Of a stretch of DNA of 64,000 bases, positions 1 to 8,785 are shown piece by piece. The stretch's first letter is position 1; each line of letters begins with the position of its first letter. The stretch covers positions 62,001-126,000 of the forward strand of contig JAKAGV010000011.1 of NCBI GenBank assembly GCA_021815405.1, written 5' to 3'. The translations under genes were made by a program, and so were the position numbers. The DNA is from Bacteroidota bacterium (lineage in GTDB: Bacteria > Bacteroidota > Ignavibacteria > Ignavibacteriales > Ignavibacteriaceae). The notes under the pieces are model-generated. The model saw only the letters and a program-made list of their open reading frames with translations, ran no database searches and had not been told where the DNA came from.

Positions 1-540
1 CTTCTCACCGGCAACTAATACTTCGGTTGAAGCGGTAGCTTCCGGGAAAGGATATTTGCCGTGCATGTCGCTTACAAAAAATTTTCTAAAAGGAATTAGG
101 AATAAAATGCCGAGAACTCCGCCGAATAATGAGGCTAAGAAAATTTTGTAAAACTCAGCGTTTAAGTTTAATATGTATAATGCCGGTATCGTAAAGATTG
201 CTCCAGCGACTATCAAACCTGAGTTTTGCCCGATTGACTGAATAATAACATTTTCTCCCAAGGCATTTTTTCTTTTTGATCCGGCAGATAATCCGACCGC
301 GATAATTGCAATTGGAATAGCAGCTTCAAAAACTTGTCCGATTTTTAGTCCTAAATAAGCAGCAGCCGCAGAAAAAACTATAGCCATAATAACTCCCCAA
401 ATAACCGAATATGGAGTCACTTCAGGTACAGCTTTGAATGGTGGCATTACAGGAACATATTCTTCGCCCGGCTTAAGCTCGGTGTATGCATTTGAAGGGA
501 TACTCTTTAAATTTTCTCCGTTGATATGTGTTTCATTCAT
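1..540 (-). CDS. OPT-family oligopeptide transporter, N-terminal part (cut by window edge)
   Basis: I translated the minus strand from the ATG at 540 to the window edge, which gives 180 residues with no stop. A short polar N-terminus is followed by PPFKAVPEVTPYSVIWG and a long hydrophobic run with AAAAYLGLKIGQVFEAAIP. This block is characteristic of the bacterial OPT (oligopeptide/metal-chelate transporter) family in Bacteroidota, which are inner-membrane proteins with many helices. Three or four hydrophobic segments are visible. The rest of the gene lies left of the window. It is divergent from the RsmI-like gene at 654, and 113 bp separate the two starts. The family call is firm; the substrate (peptide or chelate) cannot be read from this part. 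Confidence 0.85.
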   Translation of the reverse strand, partial: MNETHINGENLKSIPSNAYTELKPGEEYVPVMPPFKAVPEVTPYSVIWGVIMAIVFSAAAAYLGLKIGQVFEAAIPIAIIAVGLSAGSKRKNALGENVIIQSIGQNSGLIVAGAIFTIPALYILNLNAEFYKIFLASLFGGVLGILFLIPFRKFFVSDMHGKYPFPEATASTEVLVAGEK

Positions 541-616
541 AAAAAATTCCCGAATAAAAAATAATGCTTGAAAATTAAGAAGAATTCTATCGATAAAGCA
601 ATAAAAATTTTATTTT

Positions 617-648
617 TTTGTAATGATATTGTTGTTTAATTAACTTTA
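617..648 (+). promoter_or_regulatory. Bacteroidota-type promoter for the RsmI-like gene
   Basis: TTTG at 617-620 is followed after 20 bp by TAACTTTA at 641-648. This is close to the Bacteroidota consensus of TTTG and TAnnTTTG about 19 bp apart. The expected start of transcription falls within a few bases of the ATG at 654, so the message may be nearly leaderless. This is by eye only. Confidence 0.4.
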
Positions 649-653
649 GCTTC

Positions 654-1337
654 ATGAAAGGAAAGCTTTATCTTGTTGCTACTCCGATTGGCAATTACGA
701 AGACATCACGCTGCGTGCCTTGAATATTCTCAAATCGGTTGATTTTATTATTTGTGAAGAGTTCAAGGAAGCTCGTCGTCTACTTTCTCATTTTCAAATT
801 AATAAAGAATTATTTTCTTTGAATGAGCATAATGAAAAAGACAATGCTGATGAAATTCTGTTTAAAATAATTGAAGGCAAATCAGCTGCGATAATTTCGG
901 ATTGCGGGACCCCGTTGTTTTCCGATCCTGGGCATCTACTTGTAGGACTTTGTATTTCTCAAAACATTGATGTTGTCCCTGTTCCAGGTGCTAATTCACT
1001 TTTACCGGCATTAACAGCATCAGGATTCGATATCGAAAAGTTTTATTATTATGGCTGGCTTTCACCCAAAAAAGACGTACGAAAACAACAGCTAATCAAA
1101 TTGAAAAGTATAAATGAGGTAATCATTTTGATGGATACACCTTATCGGTTGAAAAGTCTATTGGAAGATGTAGTAAAAATTTTCGGAAAAAATATTCCTA
1201 TTGTATTAGGCTATCAATTAACTATGCATAATGAAAAATTTTTCCGCGGGTATGCTTTCGAAATTTTGAAGATAGCTGAAGAGAAAAAACTGAAAGGTGA
1301 GTTTGTTCTGCTTTTAAATAATAGGAAAAATTTCTAG
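654..1337 (+). CDS. rsmI: RsmI-like 2'-O-ribose rRNA methyltransferase, short form
   Basis: SAM-dependent methyltransferase of the tetrapyrrole-methylase fold. RsmI methylates the 2'-OH of C1402 in 16S rRNA. The N-terminus KLYLVATPIGNYEDITLRAL matches the family, as do ISDCGTPLFSDPG (about residues 81-93) and VPVPGANSLLPALTASGF, which form the SAM site. At 227 residues it is shorter than the usual 270-290 and lacks the C-terminal extension of E. coli RsmI. Bacteroidota often carry a second, short paralog, so this may have a different target. The stop overlaps the stop of the convergent rlmD-like gene by 4 bp. No clear Shine-Dalgarno site precedes the ATG. Confidence 0.8.
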   Translation: MKGKLYLVATPIGNYEDITLRALNILKSVDFIICEEFKEARRLLSHFQINKELFSLNEHNEKDNADEILFKIIEGKSAAIISDCGTPLFSDPGHLLVGLCISQNIDVVPVPGANSLLPALTASGFDIEKFYYYGWLSPKKDVRKQQLIKLKSINEVIILMDTPYRLKSLLEDVVKIFGKNIPIVLGYQLTMHNEKFFRGYAFEILKIAEEKKLKGEFVLLLNNRKNF

Positions 1338-2785
1338 GAAGCTTCCAAGAGTGCTACATTTTCAATATGATAGGTATGCGGAAACATATCTACAGGTCTA
1401 ATCTTAATTAACTTATATCCGGAATTCCCAAATATTTTAATATCCCTTACTTGTGTTGCCGGATTGCAGCTTACATAAACAATTTTCTTTGGCTTTAATT
1501 TAATTACATCATCAATCGTATTAGCATGCATCCCGCTTCTCGGCGGATCAAGAATAATAACATCCGGTAAAGGGAGGTTATTCGTATCAACTATAGGTAA
1601 GAATGATTTGTATAAATCAGCCGAAAAGAAATGAACATTAACAGCATTATTTATCTTTTTATTCTCTTCAGCATCATTAACGGCTGATTCAACTGTTTCG
1701 AAAGCATATACCTCTTGTGACTTCCCTGAAACAAATATTGAAATTGTTCCGGCACCGGAATAAAGATCGTAAATAATTTCTTTCCCATTCAATTCCGCAA
1801 AGTCGAGAGCTGTCTGGTATAGCTTTTCAGCCTGCAATGTATTAGTTTGAAAAAAAGAGTTGGCGCTTATTCTAAACTTATAATTTCCGATTAAATCAAA
1901 AATAAATCCGCTTCCGAAAATAATTTTCTCATAATCTCCTGTAGCTATGGAAGATTTTTTTTGATTGATGTTGTTTATAATTGTAGTAATCTCAGGTATT
2001 TGTCTTAATAATTCTCCCGAATAGCTTTTCATCAGATTCTCGTCATCATTGAGAGTTACAAGATTAACCATTAAATCATTAGTGTGGTGGGATGTTTTAA
2101 TGACGAGGTTGCGAAGAAAACCCGAATGAGTTTTTGTCGAATAAGGTGTAATCTTTTTTCTCTTAAAGAACTCCTTTGTGAAATTCAATATTCTGTTGCA
2201 TAATTCTGATTGAAGAAAGCATTCATCAATATCAAGTACTTTATCATAGACTTCAGGTACATGAAGTCCGAGTGCAAAATCTTTTTGAATATCAACCCCC
2301 GAACGGATTTCCTTTTGGGTTAACCAGCGTTTATCCGAAAAGGAAAATTCCATTTTGTTTCTGTAAAAAAATACTTTTTCGGAGGGAATAATTTCTTCAA
2401 TAACAAAATCTGTGAAGCCGCCCAACTTTGTAAAAATATCTTCAACCTGCTGCTGCTTAAACTTAACTTGCTGAGCATAGTCAAGGTCTTGCTGCTTGCA
2501 TCCGCCGCACTCTCCGAAGTACTTGCATCGGACTTTTATTCTGAAATTTGAGGGAGAAATAATTTTAACTGCTTTAGCTTCTGCAAATGATTTTTTAATT
2601 TTTTTTAGCTCAGCTTTTACTTTATCACCGGGATATGAGCCGTCAACAAACACGACGTAGTTCTGATTTGGATCTTCTTCCTTTCCAAGATCGGAACGAA
2701 TAATTCCAACCGGAACTTTTGCAATTCCCCTTCCTTCGAAAGCATATTTCTCAATTTCTAACTCGATGATATCGCCTTTTTTCAA
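1334..2785 (-). CDS. rlmD: 23S rRNA (uracil-5-)-methyltransferase, RlmD/RumA type
   Basis: TrmA/RumA-family enzyme making 5-methyluridine in 23S rRNA. An N-terminal TRAM-like domain (about residues 1-75) is followed by a 4Fe-4S cysteine set in CKYFGECGGCKQQ plus a later Cys, as in RumA. The C-terminal Rossmann domain has DLYSGAGTISIF (SAM binding), DPPRSGMH, and the catalytic cysteine in YVSCNPATQVRD. Length (483) is normal. Its ATG overlaps the stop of the upstream methyltransferase in an ATGA junction, so the two are translationally coupled. Several paralogs exist per genome in this phylum, so the exact uridine is inferred. Confidence 0.88.
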   Translation of the reverse strand: MKKGDIIELEIEKYAFEGRGIAKVPVGIIRSDLGKEEDPNQNYVVFVDGSYPGDKVKAELKKIKKSFAEAKAVKIISPSNFRIKVRCKYFGECGGCKQQDLDYAQQVKFKQQQVEDIFTKLGGFTDFVIEEIIPSEKVFFYRNKMEFSFSDKRWLTQKEIRSGVDIQKDFALGLHVPEVYDKVLDIDECFLQSELCNRILNFTKEFFKRKKITPYSTKTHSGFLRNLVIKTSHHTNDLMVNLVTLNDDENLMKSYSGELLRQIPEITTIINNINQKKSSIATGDYEKIIFGSGFIFDLIGNYKFRISANSFFQTNTLQAEKLYQTALDFAELNGKEIIYDLYSGAGTISIFVSGKSQEVYAFETVESAVNDAEENKKINNAVNVHFFSADLYKSFLPIVDTNNLPLPDVIILDPPRSGMHANTIDDVIKLKPKKIVYVSCNPATQVRDIKIFGNSGYKLIKIRPVDMFPHTYHIENVALLEAS

Positions 2786-3483
2786 TCTTGCTCTTTCCTC
2801 ATAATCGCCATTTTATAACCAATAAACTTGTCTCCGCCAAGCTTCAGATAAGCGTTTGATTCGTGGCTTATCTGTTTTAATAATTTTTTATAATAACTTT
2901 TTTCTTCATCAGTTAACTCACCGGATTTTTCTTTCAACAATCGGCTGCCCATCAAATAAAACTCTTTCAAGGTACCGGAAAGATCTTCTTCAAGCACTAT
3001 CTCAAATCCTTTTTCAGTAAAGAATCTGCCGAAGTCGTTAGAAGTAATCGGAGTGATGTTGGATGCTCTCCAGATATCCTCAACAAACGCCGGGACAGGA
3101 TTTTTTAAACTGACTATTTCACCGTTGCAAAAGTACCCGCCCGATTTAAGAATCCGTTTTATTTCTTTAATGATCTTGTTTCTATTCTTATTGGACATGG
3201 ATGCTTGTGCATAAACCAAATCAAAAAAGGAATCTTTAAAATCGGTATTTGAATAATCCATCATTTTTACAGAGGTATTCTTTTGCCCGGCAAGTTTCAT
3301 TCTTGAAGTGAGGAGCGAATCGTTATTGTCAACTATGATAGTAACACCAGCGGAATATTTCGCTGCCATCGAATTTGAAATTTCTTCACAACCGGGACCG
3401 ATTATTAAAATTGAAGAAAATTCCTGCGAAAGTGATTTGAATAAGATTTCTGATTGTTTAATTGTTCCGGGGAGAAAAATCAT
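2782..3483 (-). CDS. Class I SAM-dependent methyltransferase, substrate unknown
   Basis: A 233-residue protein with a class I methyltransferase core: motif I SSILIIGPGCEEIS near residue 25, an acidic strand end IIVDNN, MMDYSN as the motif II region, and DLVYAQASMS followed by EIKRILKSGGYFCNGEI (motif III and post-motif). Closest in style to the Methyltransf_11/25 groups. It ends in an ATGA overlap with the RlmD gene, so it is probably in the same operon. No Shine-Dalgarno site is visible. Its ATG sits one base after the stop of a 62-codon ORF, which suggests coupling or a frameshifted longer protein. Substrate unknown. Confidence 0.75.
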   Translation of the reverse strand: MIFLPGTIKQSEILFKSLSQEFSSILIIGPGCEEISNSMAAKYSAGVTIIVDNNDSLLTSRMKLAGQKNTSVKMMDYSNTDFKDSFFDLVYAQASMSNKNRNKIIKEIKRILKSGGYFCNGEIVSLKNPVPAFVEDIWRASNITPITSNDFGRFFTEKGFEIVLEEDLSGTLKEFYLMGSRLLKEKSGELTDEEKSYYKKLLKQISHESNAYLKLGGDKFIGYKMAIMRKEQD

Positions 3484-3484
3484 A

Positions 3485-3673
3485 TTAGATCAAATATTGT
3501 GTAACTTTGTTTTTAATTTCATCAATGAGGTAATTTTTATAGATAAAATTATAGTATTTATAAACTTCCTCAAAAGCAAATCTTTCATTATAAAACTTGC
3601 TTTTATAATATACTGTTCTTTCGATCTTAAGAGAAAGATACGGTGAAAAATAATTTATAAGCATTTTATGCAT
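3485..3673 (-). CDS. Small hypothetical ORF upstream of the methyltransferase
   Basis: A 62-codon ORF starting at an ATG (3673) and ending one base before the methyltransferase ATG. The product is rich in Tyr, Lys and Phe, has no signal peptide or membrane segment, and I recognise no family. Tight spacing to the next gene and the lack of any other leader support translation. The strong AT bias of the region makes a chance ORF possible. It could also be the N-terminal part of the methyltransferase in another frame. Uncertain. Confidence 0.35.
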   Translation of the reverse strand: MHKMLINYFSPYLSLKIERTVYYKSKFYNERFAFEEVYKYYNFIYKNYLIDEIKNKVTQYLI

Positions 3674-3748
3674 TAGAAAAAAACATTGTTATTTATTATG
3701 TAAAGAAACTTATTCAAACATTAAAAACAAAATTCCCGAATTCCAAGC

Positions 3749-3780
3749 TTTGCCTTTCAAAACAAGTTAGACTATTTTTA
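3749..3780 (+). promoter_or_regulatory. Bacteroidota-type promoter for the S9 peptidase gene
   Basis: TTTG at 3749-3752 is followed after 20 bp by TATTTTTA at 3773-3780, which fits the TTTG/TAnnTTTR pattern with the same spacing as the site before the RsmI-like gene. It lies 34 bp before the ATG at 3814, and a GAGG ribosome site follows at about 3804. Confidence 0.45.
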
Positions 3781-3813
3781 GCATCAAATTTTAAAAATCA
3801 ATTAGAGGACAAG

Positions 3814-5841
3814 ATGAAAACTCTTCTCACAATTTTGTTAATGCTGCCTAGTCTTCTTGCTGCACAGGAAAAACATCCCTTGACTGTCGATGATCTTTGG
3901 GCAATGAAAAGAATAGAAACATTTGATCTTTCACCGAATGGCAAGACGATAGCCTTTGCAGTAACTACTTATAATATGGAAGAAAATAAAGGCAATAGTG
4001 ATATTTATTTAATTAATACTGATGGCTCAGACATGCGCCCGTTAAAAAATTCCGATAAGAATGAAACATCTCCGAAATTTTCAGCTGACGGAAAAAAGAT
4101 AGCTTACCTTGTTGATGATCAAATCCATACATGCAATCTTGATGGTTCTGATGATCAACAAGTAACTGACCTTTATACCGGTGTTGATGATTTCAGATGG
4201 TCTCATGACGGCAAGAAATTTCTAATAATCTCTTCCGTTTATCCTGATTGTCCAAATCAAGAGTGTGACAAAAAGAAGGACGATGAGAAAAAAGAATCCA
4301 AACTAAATGTAAGAGTAATAACTCATCTTATGTTTCGGGACTGGAATAGATGGCTGAACGGTAAAAGAAGCCATATATTTTTATATAATGTTGGTACCAA
4401 AGAGTATTCTGATTTAACCTACCTGATGCACAACGATGTTCCTCCGCTTGATCTTGGCAGCAACAATGATTTCAATTTTTCTCCGAACGATAAGCAAGTC
4501 GCTTTTACTATGAATCCGAATTCGGTTGTTGCTAATAGTACAAACAACGAAGTTTATGTTGTTAATCTTGCCGATATCAAACCGAATGAGAAAGCACCTA
4601 TGAAAAAAATTTCCGAGAGTAAAGGCGACGATTGCCAGCCGGTCTATTCTCCCAATGGAAAATATATTGCATTCTCGTCGATGCTGGTACCCGGGCATGA
4701 ATCAGATCAATCTTACCTTGTTTTGTATGATAGAGCAACCGGCAAGCTGAAAAATCTTACCAAAGAATTTGATAGATCAATAGAAGAAATTGTTTGGTCT
4801 CCTGATTCTAAAGAAATTTATTTTACCGCTAACAATGAAATATATAACTCTGTTTATAAGATTGATATAAGTACCGGCAAGATTAAATTAATTTTGAAAG
4901 AACACAGCAATACAAATGTAATAGTGTCACCGGATGGAAATACAGTTTACTTCAAACAGCAATATGCAACACTGCCGTATGAAATATTCTCAATGAACTC
5001 AAACGGCGGAGACGTTAAGCAGATTACTTTTTTGAATAAAGATCGGTTAGCAAATATTGAAATGACTCCACTAGAAACTTTCTGGTGCGAAGGTGCTGCC
5101 GGTAAAAAAATTCAATCCATATTAGTTAAGCCGCCGCATTTTAATCCCGCAAAGAAATATCCAATGATATTTTTAATTCATGGCGGACCTCAAGATCATT
5201 GGGAAGATGACTTTCATTATCGTTGGAACACTGAACTTTTCGCATCTAAGGGATATGTAGTAATTGCGCCAAATCCTACCGGAAGCACTGGCTATGGTCA
5301 AGCTTTTACTAATGCTGTTTCAAGAAATTGGGGCGGCAGACCGTATGATGATTTAATGGATGTATATGATTATGCTGTTAAGAATTTCAAATATATCGAT
5401 AAGAAAAATACCTTTGCAGCTGGCGCTTCATTCGGAGGCTACATGATCGATTGGATTGAAGGGCACACAAACCGTTTTAATGCTCTTGTATCCCACGACG
5501 GAGTCTTTAATACTATAAGTATGTGGGGAACAACCGAAGAACTTTGGTTCCCTGAATGGGAATTTAACGGTACGCCATGGACAAACAGAACATTGTACGA
5601 TAAATGGAATCCGGAAAGATTCATTCAGAATGCCAAGACACCGATGCTTATTGTTGAAGGAGGTCATGATTACCGCGTGCCTGAAGAACAGGCATTTCAG
5701 TTGTTTACTTCGCTTCAACGGCTGGGTGTGGAAAGCAAACTATTGTATTTTCCAGATGAATTTCATTTTGTAGTTCATCCTCAAGATGCACGCTTCTGGT
5801 GGCATTCGGTTTTTGATTGGTTTGCTAAACACAAAAAATAA
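3814..5841 (+). CDS. Secreted S9-family serine peptidase (prolyl oligopeptidase / DPP type)
   Basis: A 675-residue exported peptidase. Residues 1-17 form a signal peptide ending LLAAQ. Residues about 30-420 are a beta-propeller made of WD40/TolB-like repeats (LSPNGKTIAFA, WSPDSKEIYF and similar). The C-terminal alpha/beta-hydrolase domain carries the triad: Ser539 in GASFGGY, Asp619 in GGHDYRVP and His651 in DEFHF. It should cleave short peptides in the periplasm or outside. It resembles acylaminoacyl-peptidase/DPP5-like enzymes; exact specificity is unknown. A GAGG site precedes the start. The next gene follows after 9 bp, so they may be co-transcribed. Confidence 0.9.
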   Translation: MKTLLTILLMLPSLLAAQEKHPLTVDDLWAMKRIETFDLSPNGKTIAFAVTTYNMEENKGNSDIYLINTDGSDMRPLKNSDKNETSPKFSADGKKIAYLVDDQIHTCNLDGSDDQQVTDLYTGVDDFRWSHDGKKFLIISSVYPDCPNQECDKKKDDEKKESKLNVRVITHLMFRDWNRWLNGKRSHIFLYNVGTKEYSDLTYLMHNDVPPLDLGSNNDFNFSPNDKQVAFTMNPNSVVANSTNNEVYVVNLADIKPNEKAPMKKISESKGDDCQPVYSPNGKYIAFSSMLVPGHESDQSYLVLYDRATGKLKNLTKEFDRSIEEIVWSPDSKEIYFTANNEIYNSVYKIDISTGKIKLILKEHSNTNVIVSPDGNTVYFKQQYATLPYEIFSMNSNGGDVKQITFLNKDRLANIEMTPLETFWCEGAAGKKIQSILVKPPHFNPAKKYPMIFLIHGGPQDHWEDDFHYRWNTELFASKGYVVIAPNPTGSTGYGQAFTNAVSRNWGGRPYDDLMDVYDYAVKNFKYIDKKNTFAAGASFGGYMIDWIEGHTNRFNALVSHDGVFNTISMWGTTEELWFPEWEFNGTPWTNRTLYDKWNPERFIQNAKTPMLIVEGGHDYRVPEEQAFQLFTSLQRLGVESKLLYFPDEFHFVVHPQDARFWWHSVFDWFAKHKK

Positions 5842-5850
5842 GGAGGACAT

Positions 5851-6231
5851 ATGACGGAGTTAGATTTTGATCTTGATGAGAAAAATGATCTCTCTGCTCT
5901 GGACTTCGGTGGAAAGACCGAGGATGAAGTAAATGAAAATATTAAGTATGTTGAAGGAAATTTGTGGACAAAGCTTGAGCGAGTAGGGAAGAAAATTACA
6001 TTCGCTAAAGATGTTTTTGCATTGTATAGGTACATCCGTGATCCTCTCGTTTCATGGCACCGGAAAGCAATCGTAGTTGCCGGGCTTATTTATTTTATTT
6101 GTCCGATTGATGCAATCCCGGATATTACTCCGTTCGTCGGTTATTTAGATGATCTTGGTGTAATAACAGCTTTGCTAAAATTTCTTGGACACGAGCTCGT
6201 ACCTTATTATGACTTGTCTTATCGTTCGTAG
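5851..6231 (+). CDS. YkvA-family (DUF1232) membrane-associated protein
   Basis: A 126-residue protein. An acidic N-terminal half (residues 1-55) precedes the DUF1232 core: VSWHRKAIVVAGLIYFICP, IDAIPDITPFVGYLDDLGVI. The core forms a hydrophobic hairpin typical of YkvA proteins, whose function is unknown. A perfect AGGAGG site lies 6 bp before the ATG, within the 9-bp gap after the peptidase gene. A large hairpin follows the stop. Confidence 0.85.
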   Translation: MTELDFDLDEKNDLSALDFGGKTEDEVNENIKYVEGNLWTKLERVGKKITFAKDVFALYRYIRDPLVSWHRKAIVVAGLIYFICPIDAIPDITPFVGYLDDLGVITALLKFLGHELVPYYDLSYRS

Positions 6232-6245
6232 AAATCACATAGTTT

Positions 6246-6308
6246 AAAAAGCGAGTTATCTAAATTATCTTGATTAAACAAGAATAGTTTATTTATAACT
6301 CGTTTTTA
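6246..6308. terminator. Long hairpin terminator after ykvA
   Basis: AAAAAGCGAGTTAT (6246-6259) pairs with ATAACTCGTTTTTA on the right (ending near 6308), with further pairing inside (TCTTG at 6268 with CAAGA at 6279). The right arm ends in a T run, as expected for a rho-independent terminator of the plus-strand genes. Confidence 0.7.
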
Positions 6309-6338
6309 TTTTCAAGTATAAACCAATTAACAGTTAAA

Positions 6339-6872
6339 ATGAATTTTAAAGTAAAAAAAAGCGAAGTTCTTTTCAAAGGAAAAGTCTTTGATCTTCAGGT
6401 AGATCAAATTGAATATAACAGCGGGAACAAAGGAGTTAGAGAAACCGCTATTCATCCTGGCGGCGCTGTTTCTGTGGCTGTTAAAGATAATGGTAAAATT
6501 ATTTTTGTAAAACAATTCCGATATCCTTTGCAGAAAAACCTGATTGAACTTCCGGCAGGTAAGTTAAATAAAGGCGAAGATCCATTAGTCTGCGCAACTC
6601 GTGAACTTGAGGAGGAAACGGGTTACAAAGCTGGAAAGATTGAAAAGCTCGGATCGATCTGCACAACTCCCGGATTCTGCACTGAAATATTGCACATCTA
6701 TTTAATGAAAGATTTAGTGCAGGGCAATCACAATCGGGAAGAAGGAGAGCTCGGGATGGAAATACTTGAATTTTCTTTGGCTGAAGCTGAAGAGAAAATC
6801 CGCAGCGGTGAAATTTTTGATGCTAAAACAATTTGCGGAATCCATTATGCAAGCCAATTGAAAATGATTTAA
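6339..6872 (+). CDS. Nudix hydrolase, ADP-ribose pyrophosphatase type
   Basis: A 177-residue Nudix protein. The Nudix box is complete: G74, five residues, E80, then REL-E-EE-T-G at residues 88-95, which binds the catalytic metal. The preceding strands QFRYPLQKNLIELPAGKL are typical of ADP-ribose diphosphatases (NudF-like), which hydrolyse ADP-ribose to AMP and ribose 5-phosphate. Length is normal. The start has no good Shine-Dalgarno site. RecN follows 67 bp downstream on the same strand. Confidence 0.88.
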   Translation: MNFKVKKSEVLFKGKVFDLQVDQIEYNSGNKGVRETAIHPGGAVSVAVKDNGKIIFVKQFRYPLQKNLIELPAGKLNKGEDPLVCATRELEEETGYKAGKIEKLGSICTTPGFCTEILHIYLMKDLVQGNHNREEGELGMEILEFSLAEAEEKIRSGEIFDAKTICGIHYASQLKMI

Positions 6873-6939
6873 AAAGTTTCTTGTTTTGAATTTCCAAACC
6901 AAATAAACTAAATTAGCCGCATCAAATTTCATTCAAAGT

Positions 6940-8661
6940 ATGCTGAAATCATTACAGGTTAAAGACTACGCACTCATTGAACAGATCAATGTTGAGTTTG
7001 GTACCGGTCTTAATATTATCACAGGCGAGACCGGTGCCGGCAAATCAATACTTATTGACGCAATGGGCTTGCTTCTTGGGGATAGAGCTTCAACGGATGT
7101 TGTTCGTAAAGGAGCTTTTAAATCAATAATAGAGGGAATCTTTGATGTTGAAATAAATAAGAAAGTAAAAAGAATTCTGGATGAAAATGAAATAGAGTTT
7201 TTCCCTGAACTTATCATGCGGAGAGAGATTTCGGTTAAAGGCTCTAACAGGTGCTTCATTAACGATACACCTGTCCCTCTTACACTTGTTAAAGAAGTCG
7301 GAAATCTTTTGGTCGACTTGCATGGTCAGCATGAGCACCAATCATTGTTAAGGACCGATACTCACATTGATTTTCTTGATGAATTCGGGACACCGGAAGA
7401 GCTTCTTAAAAATTATGAAGACTACTATCATAATTTATCTTCGCATACGAAGGAATTAAATTCTCTAAAAGAAAGAGAAAGTATTTTAAAGGAGAAAAAA
7501 GATCTCTATTTATTTCAGATGAATGAGATTGACAGTATTTCTCCAATTGAAGGCGAAGAAGAGAAACTGAATGAAGATCTAAACATACTGGAAAACTCCG
7601 AAAAGTTGATGGAGCTAACCACATCAGTTTACGAATCACTTTACGAATCTGAAAATTCGGTTAATGATTATCTTGGAAAAATTCAGAATGACTTATCGGA
7701 ACTTAGTAAAATAGATAAATCTTTCCTTGAAGTATTGGGAGAAATAGAATCTGCAAAAACCCTTGTAAATGATATTTCTAAATTTGTTAGAGATTACCGT
7801 TCTAAGATTGATCTTGATTCTCAGAATCTTGAACAGATTAGAGAACGTTTAGGTGCTTTGACTTTGCTGAAGAAAAAATACGGGGGTTCGATTAAATCAA
7901 TTTTAGAACACCGAGAAAAAATAGGCAGCGAGTTTAACCTTGCGGAAAATTTCTCGGAGAATATTCAAGTTCTTGAAAATCAAATTAAAGAACTGCGTGT
8001 TAAGTGCGGAGTTGCTGCAGAAGCTCTATCAAAAAAAAGGAAAGATTCCGCAAAGAAAATTCAGAAAGAGGTGAAAGAGGCACTTAGTTATCTTGGAATT
8101 CCCGACTCAACTTTTGAAGTTAAAATAAATCAGGTTGCCGCAGAAAGTTTCGACGATAATTTTATTTTTGTTAACGGAAAGAAGTTCAAATATTTTAGCA
8201 ATGGCTATGACGAAGTTGAGTTTTTCATTTCCACAAATCCGGGAGAAGATACTAAACCACTTGCTAAGGTTGCATCGGGCGGGGAAGTCTCAAGAATAAT
8301 GCTTGCGCTGAAAACCATTTTAGCTAAAAATGATAAACTTCCGTTGTTAATCTTCGATGAGATTGATACTGGCGTAAGCGGTCGAATTGCACAGAAGGTG
8401 GGGCAAGCTTTGAAGGCGCTCGCAGCGTATCATCAAATAATATCCATAACACACCTTCCGCAAATAGCTGGCTTGGCAGATCATCATTATGCGGTAGAGA
8501 AGATGTTAAATGAAGAGCGTGCGGTAAGCTCTATCAGAAAGCTGAAAGAAAATGAGCGCATTAAAGAAGTAGCAAAGCTAATGAGCGGCGAAAAGATAAC
8601 CGAAGCAAGCTTAACCGGGGCGAGAGAATTGATGGGCTTAAACAAGCAGACCGCAAGATAA
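6940..8661 (+). CDS. recN: DNA repair protein RecN
   Basis: SMC-like ATPase for double-strand-break repair. Residues 29-36 are the Walker A loop GETGAGKS. About residues 150-380 are coiled coil, rich in Glu, Lys and Leu. The ABC signature SGGEVSR is near residue 446 and Walker B LLIFDEIDTG near 468, followed by ISITHLPQIAGLADHH. Length (573) is normal. It is a single-copy housekeeping protein acting in the cytoplasm on broken DNA ends with RecA. No SOS-type operator was recognised upstream. Confidence 0.96.
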   Translation: MLKSLQVKDYALIEQINVEFGTGLNIITGETGAGKSILIDAMGLLLGDRASTDVVRKGAFKSIIEGIFDVEINKKVKRILDENEIEFFPELIMRREISVKGSNRCFINDTPVPLTLVKEVGNLLVDLHGQHEHQSLLRTDTHIDFLDEFGTPEELLKNYEDYYHNLSSHTKELNSLKERESILKEKKDLYLFQMNEIDSISPIEGEEEKLNEDLNILENSEKLMELTTSVYESLYESENSVNDYLGKIQNDLSELSKIDKSFLEVLGEIESAKTLVNDISKFVRDYRSKIDLDSQNLEQIRERLGALTLLKKKYGGSIKSILEHREKIGSEFNLAENFSENIQVLENQIKELRVKCGVAAEALSKKRKDSAKKIQKEVKEALSYLGIPDSTFEVKINQVAAESFDDNFIFVNGKKFKYFSNGYDEVEFFISTNPGEDTKPLAKVASGGEVSRIMLALKTILAKNDKLPLLIFDEIDTGVSGRIAQKVGQALKALAAYHQIISITHLPQIAGLADHHYAVEKMLNEERAVSSIRKLKENERIKEVAKLMSGEKITEASLTGARELMGLNKQTAR

Positions 8662-8785
8662 GGTATCTTTGCTTTAAAGTAACTTCAAAAAAAAAATTCA
8701 TTTCGATCTTGACTTATAGCTTAGGAATTAGGAGATTAGTTAAGCAGTTTTCAAGTTTACCATACAACACAAAGAAAGGATTTCC

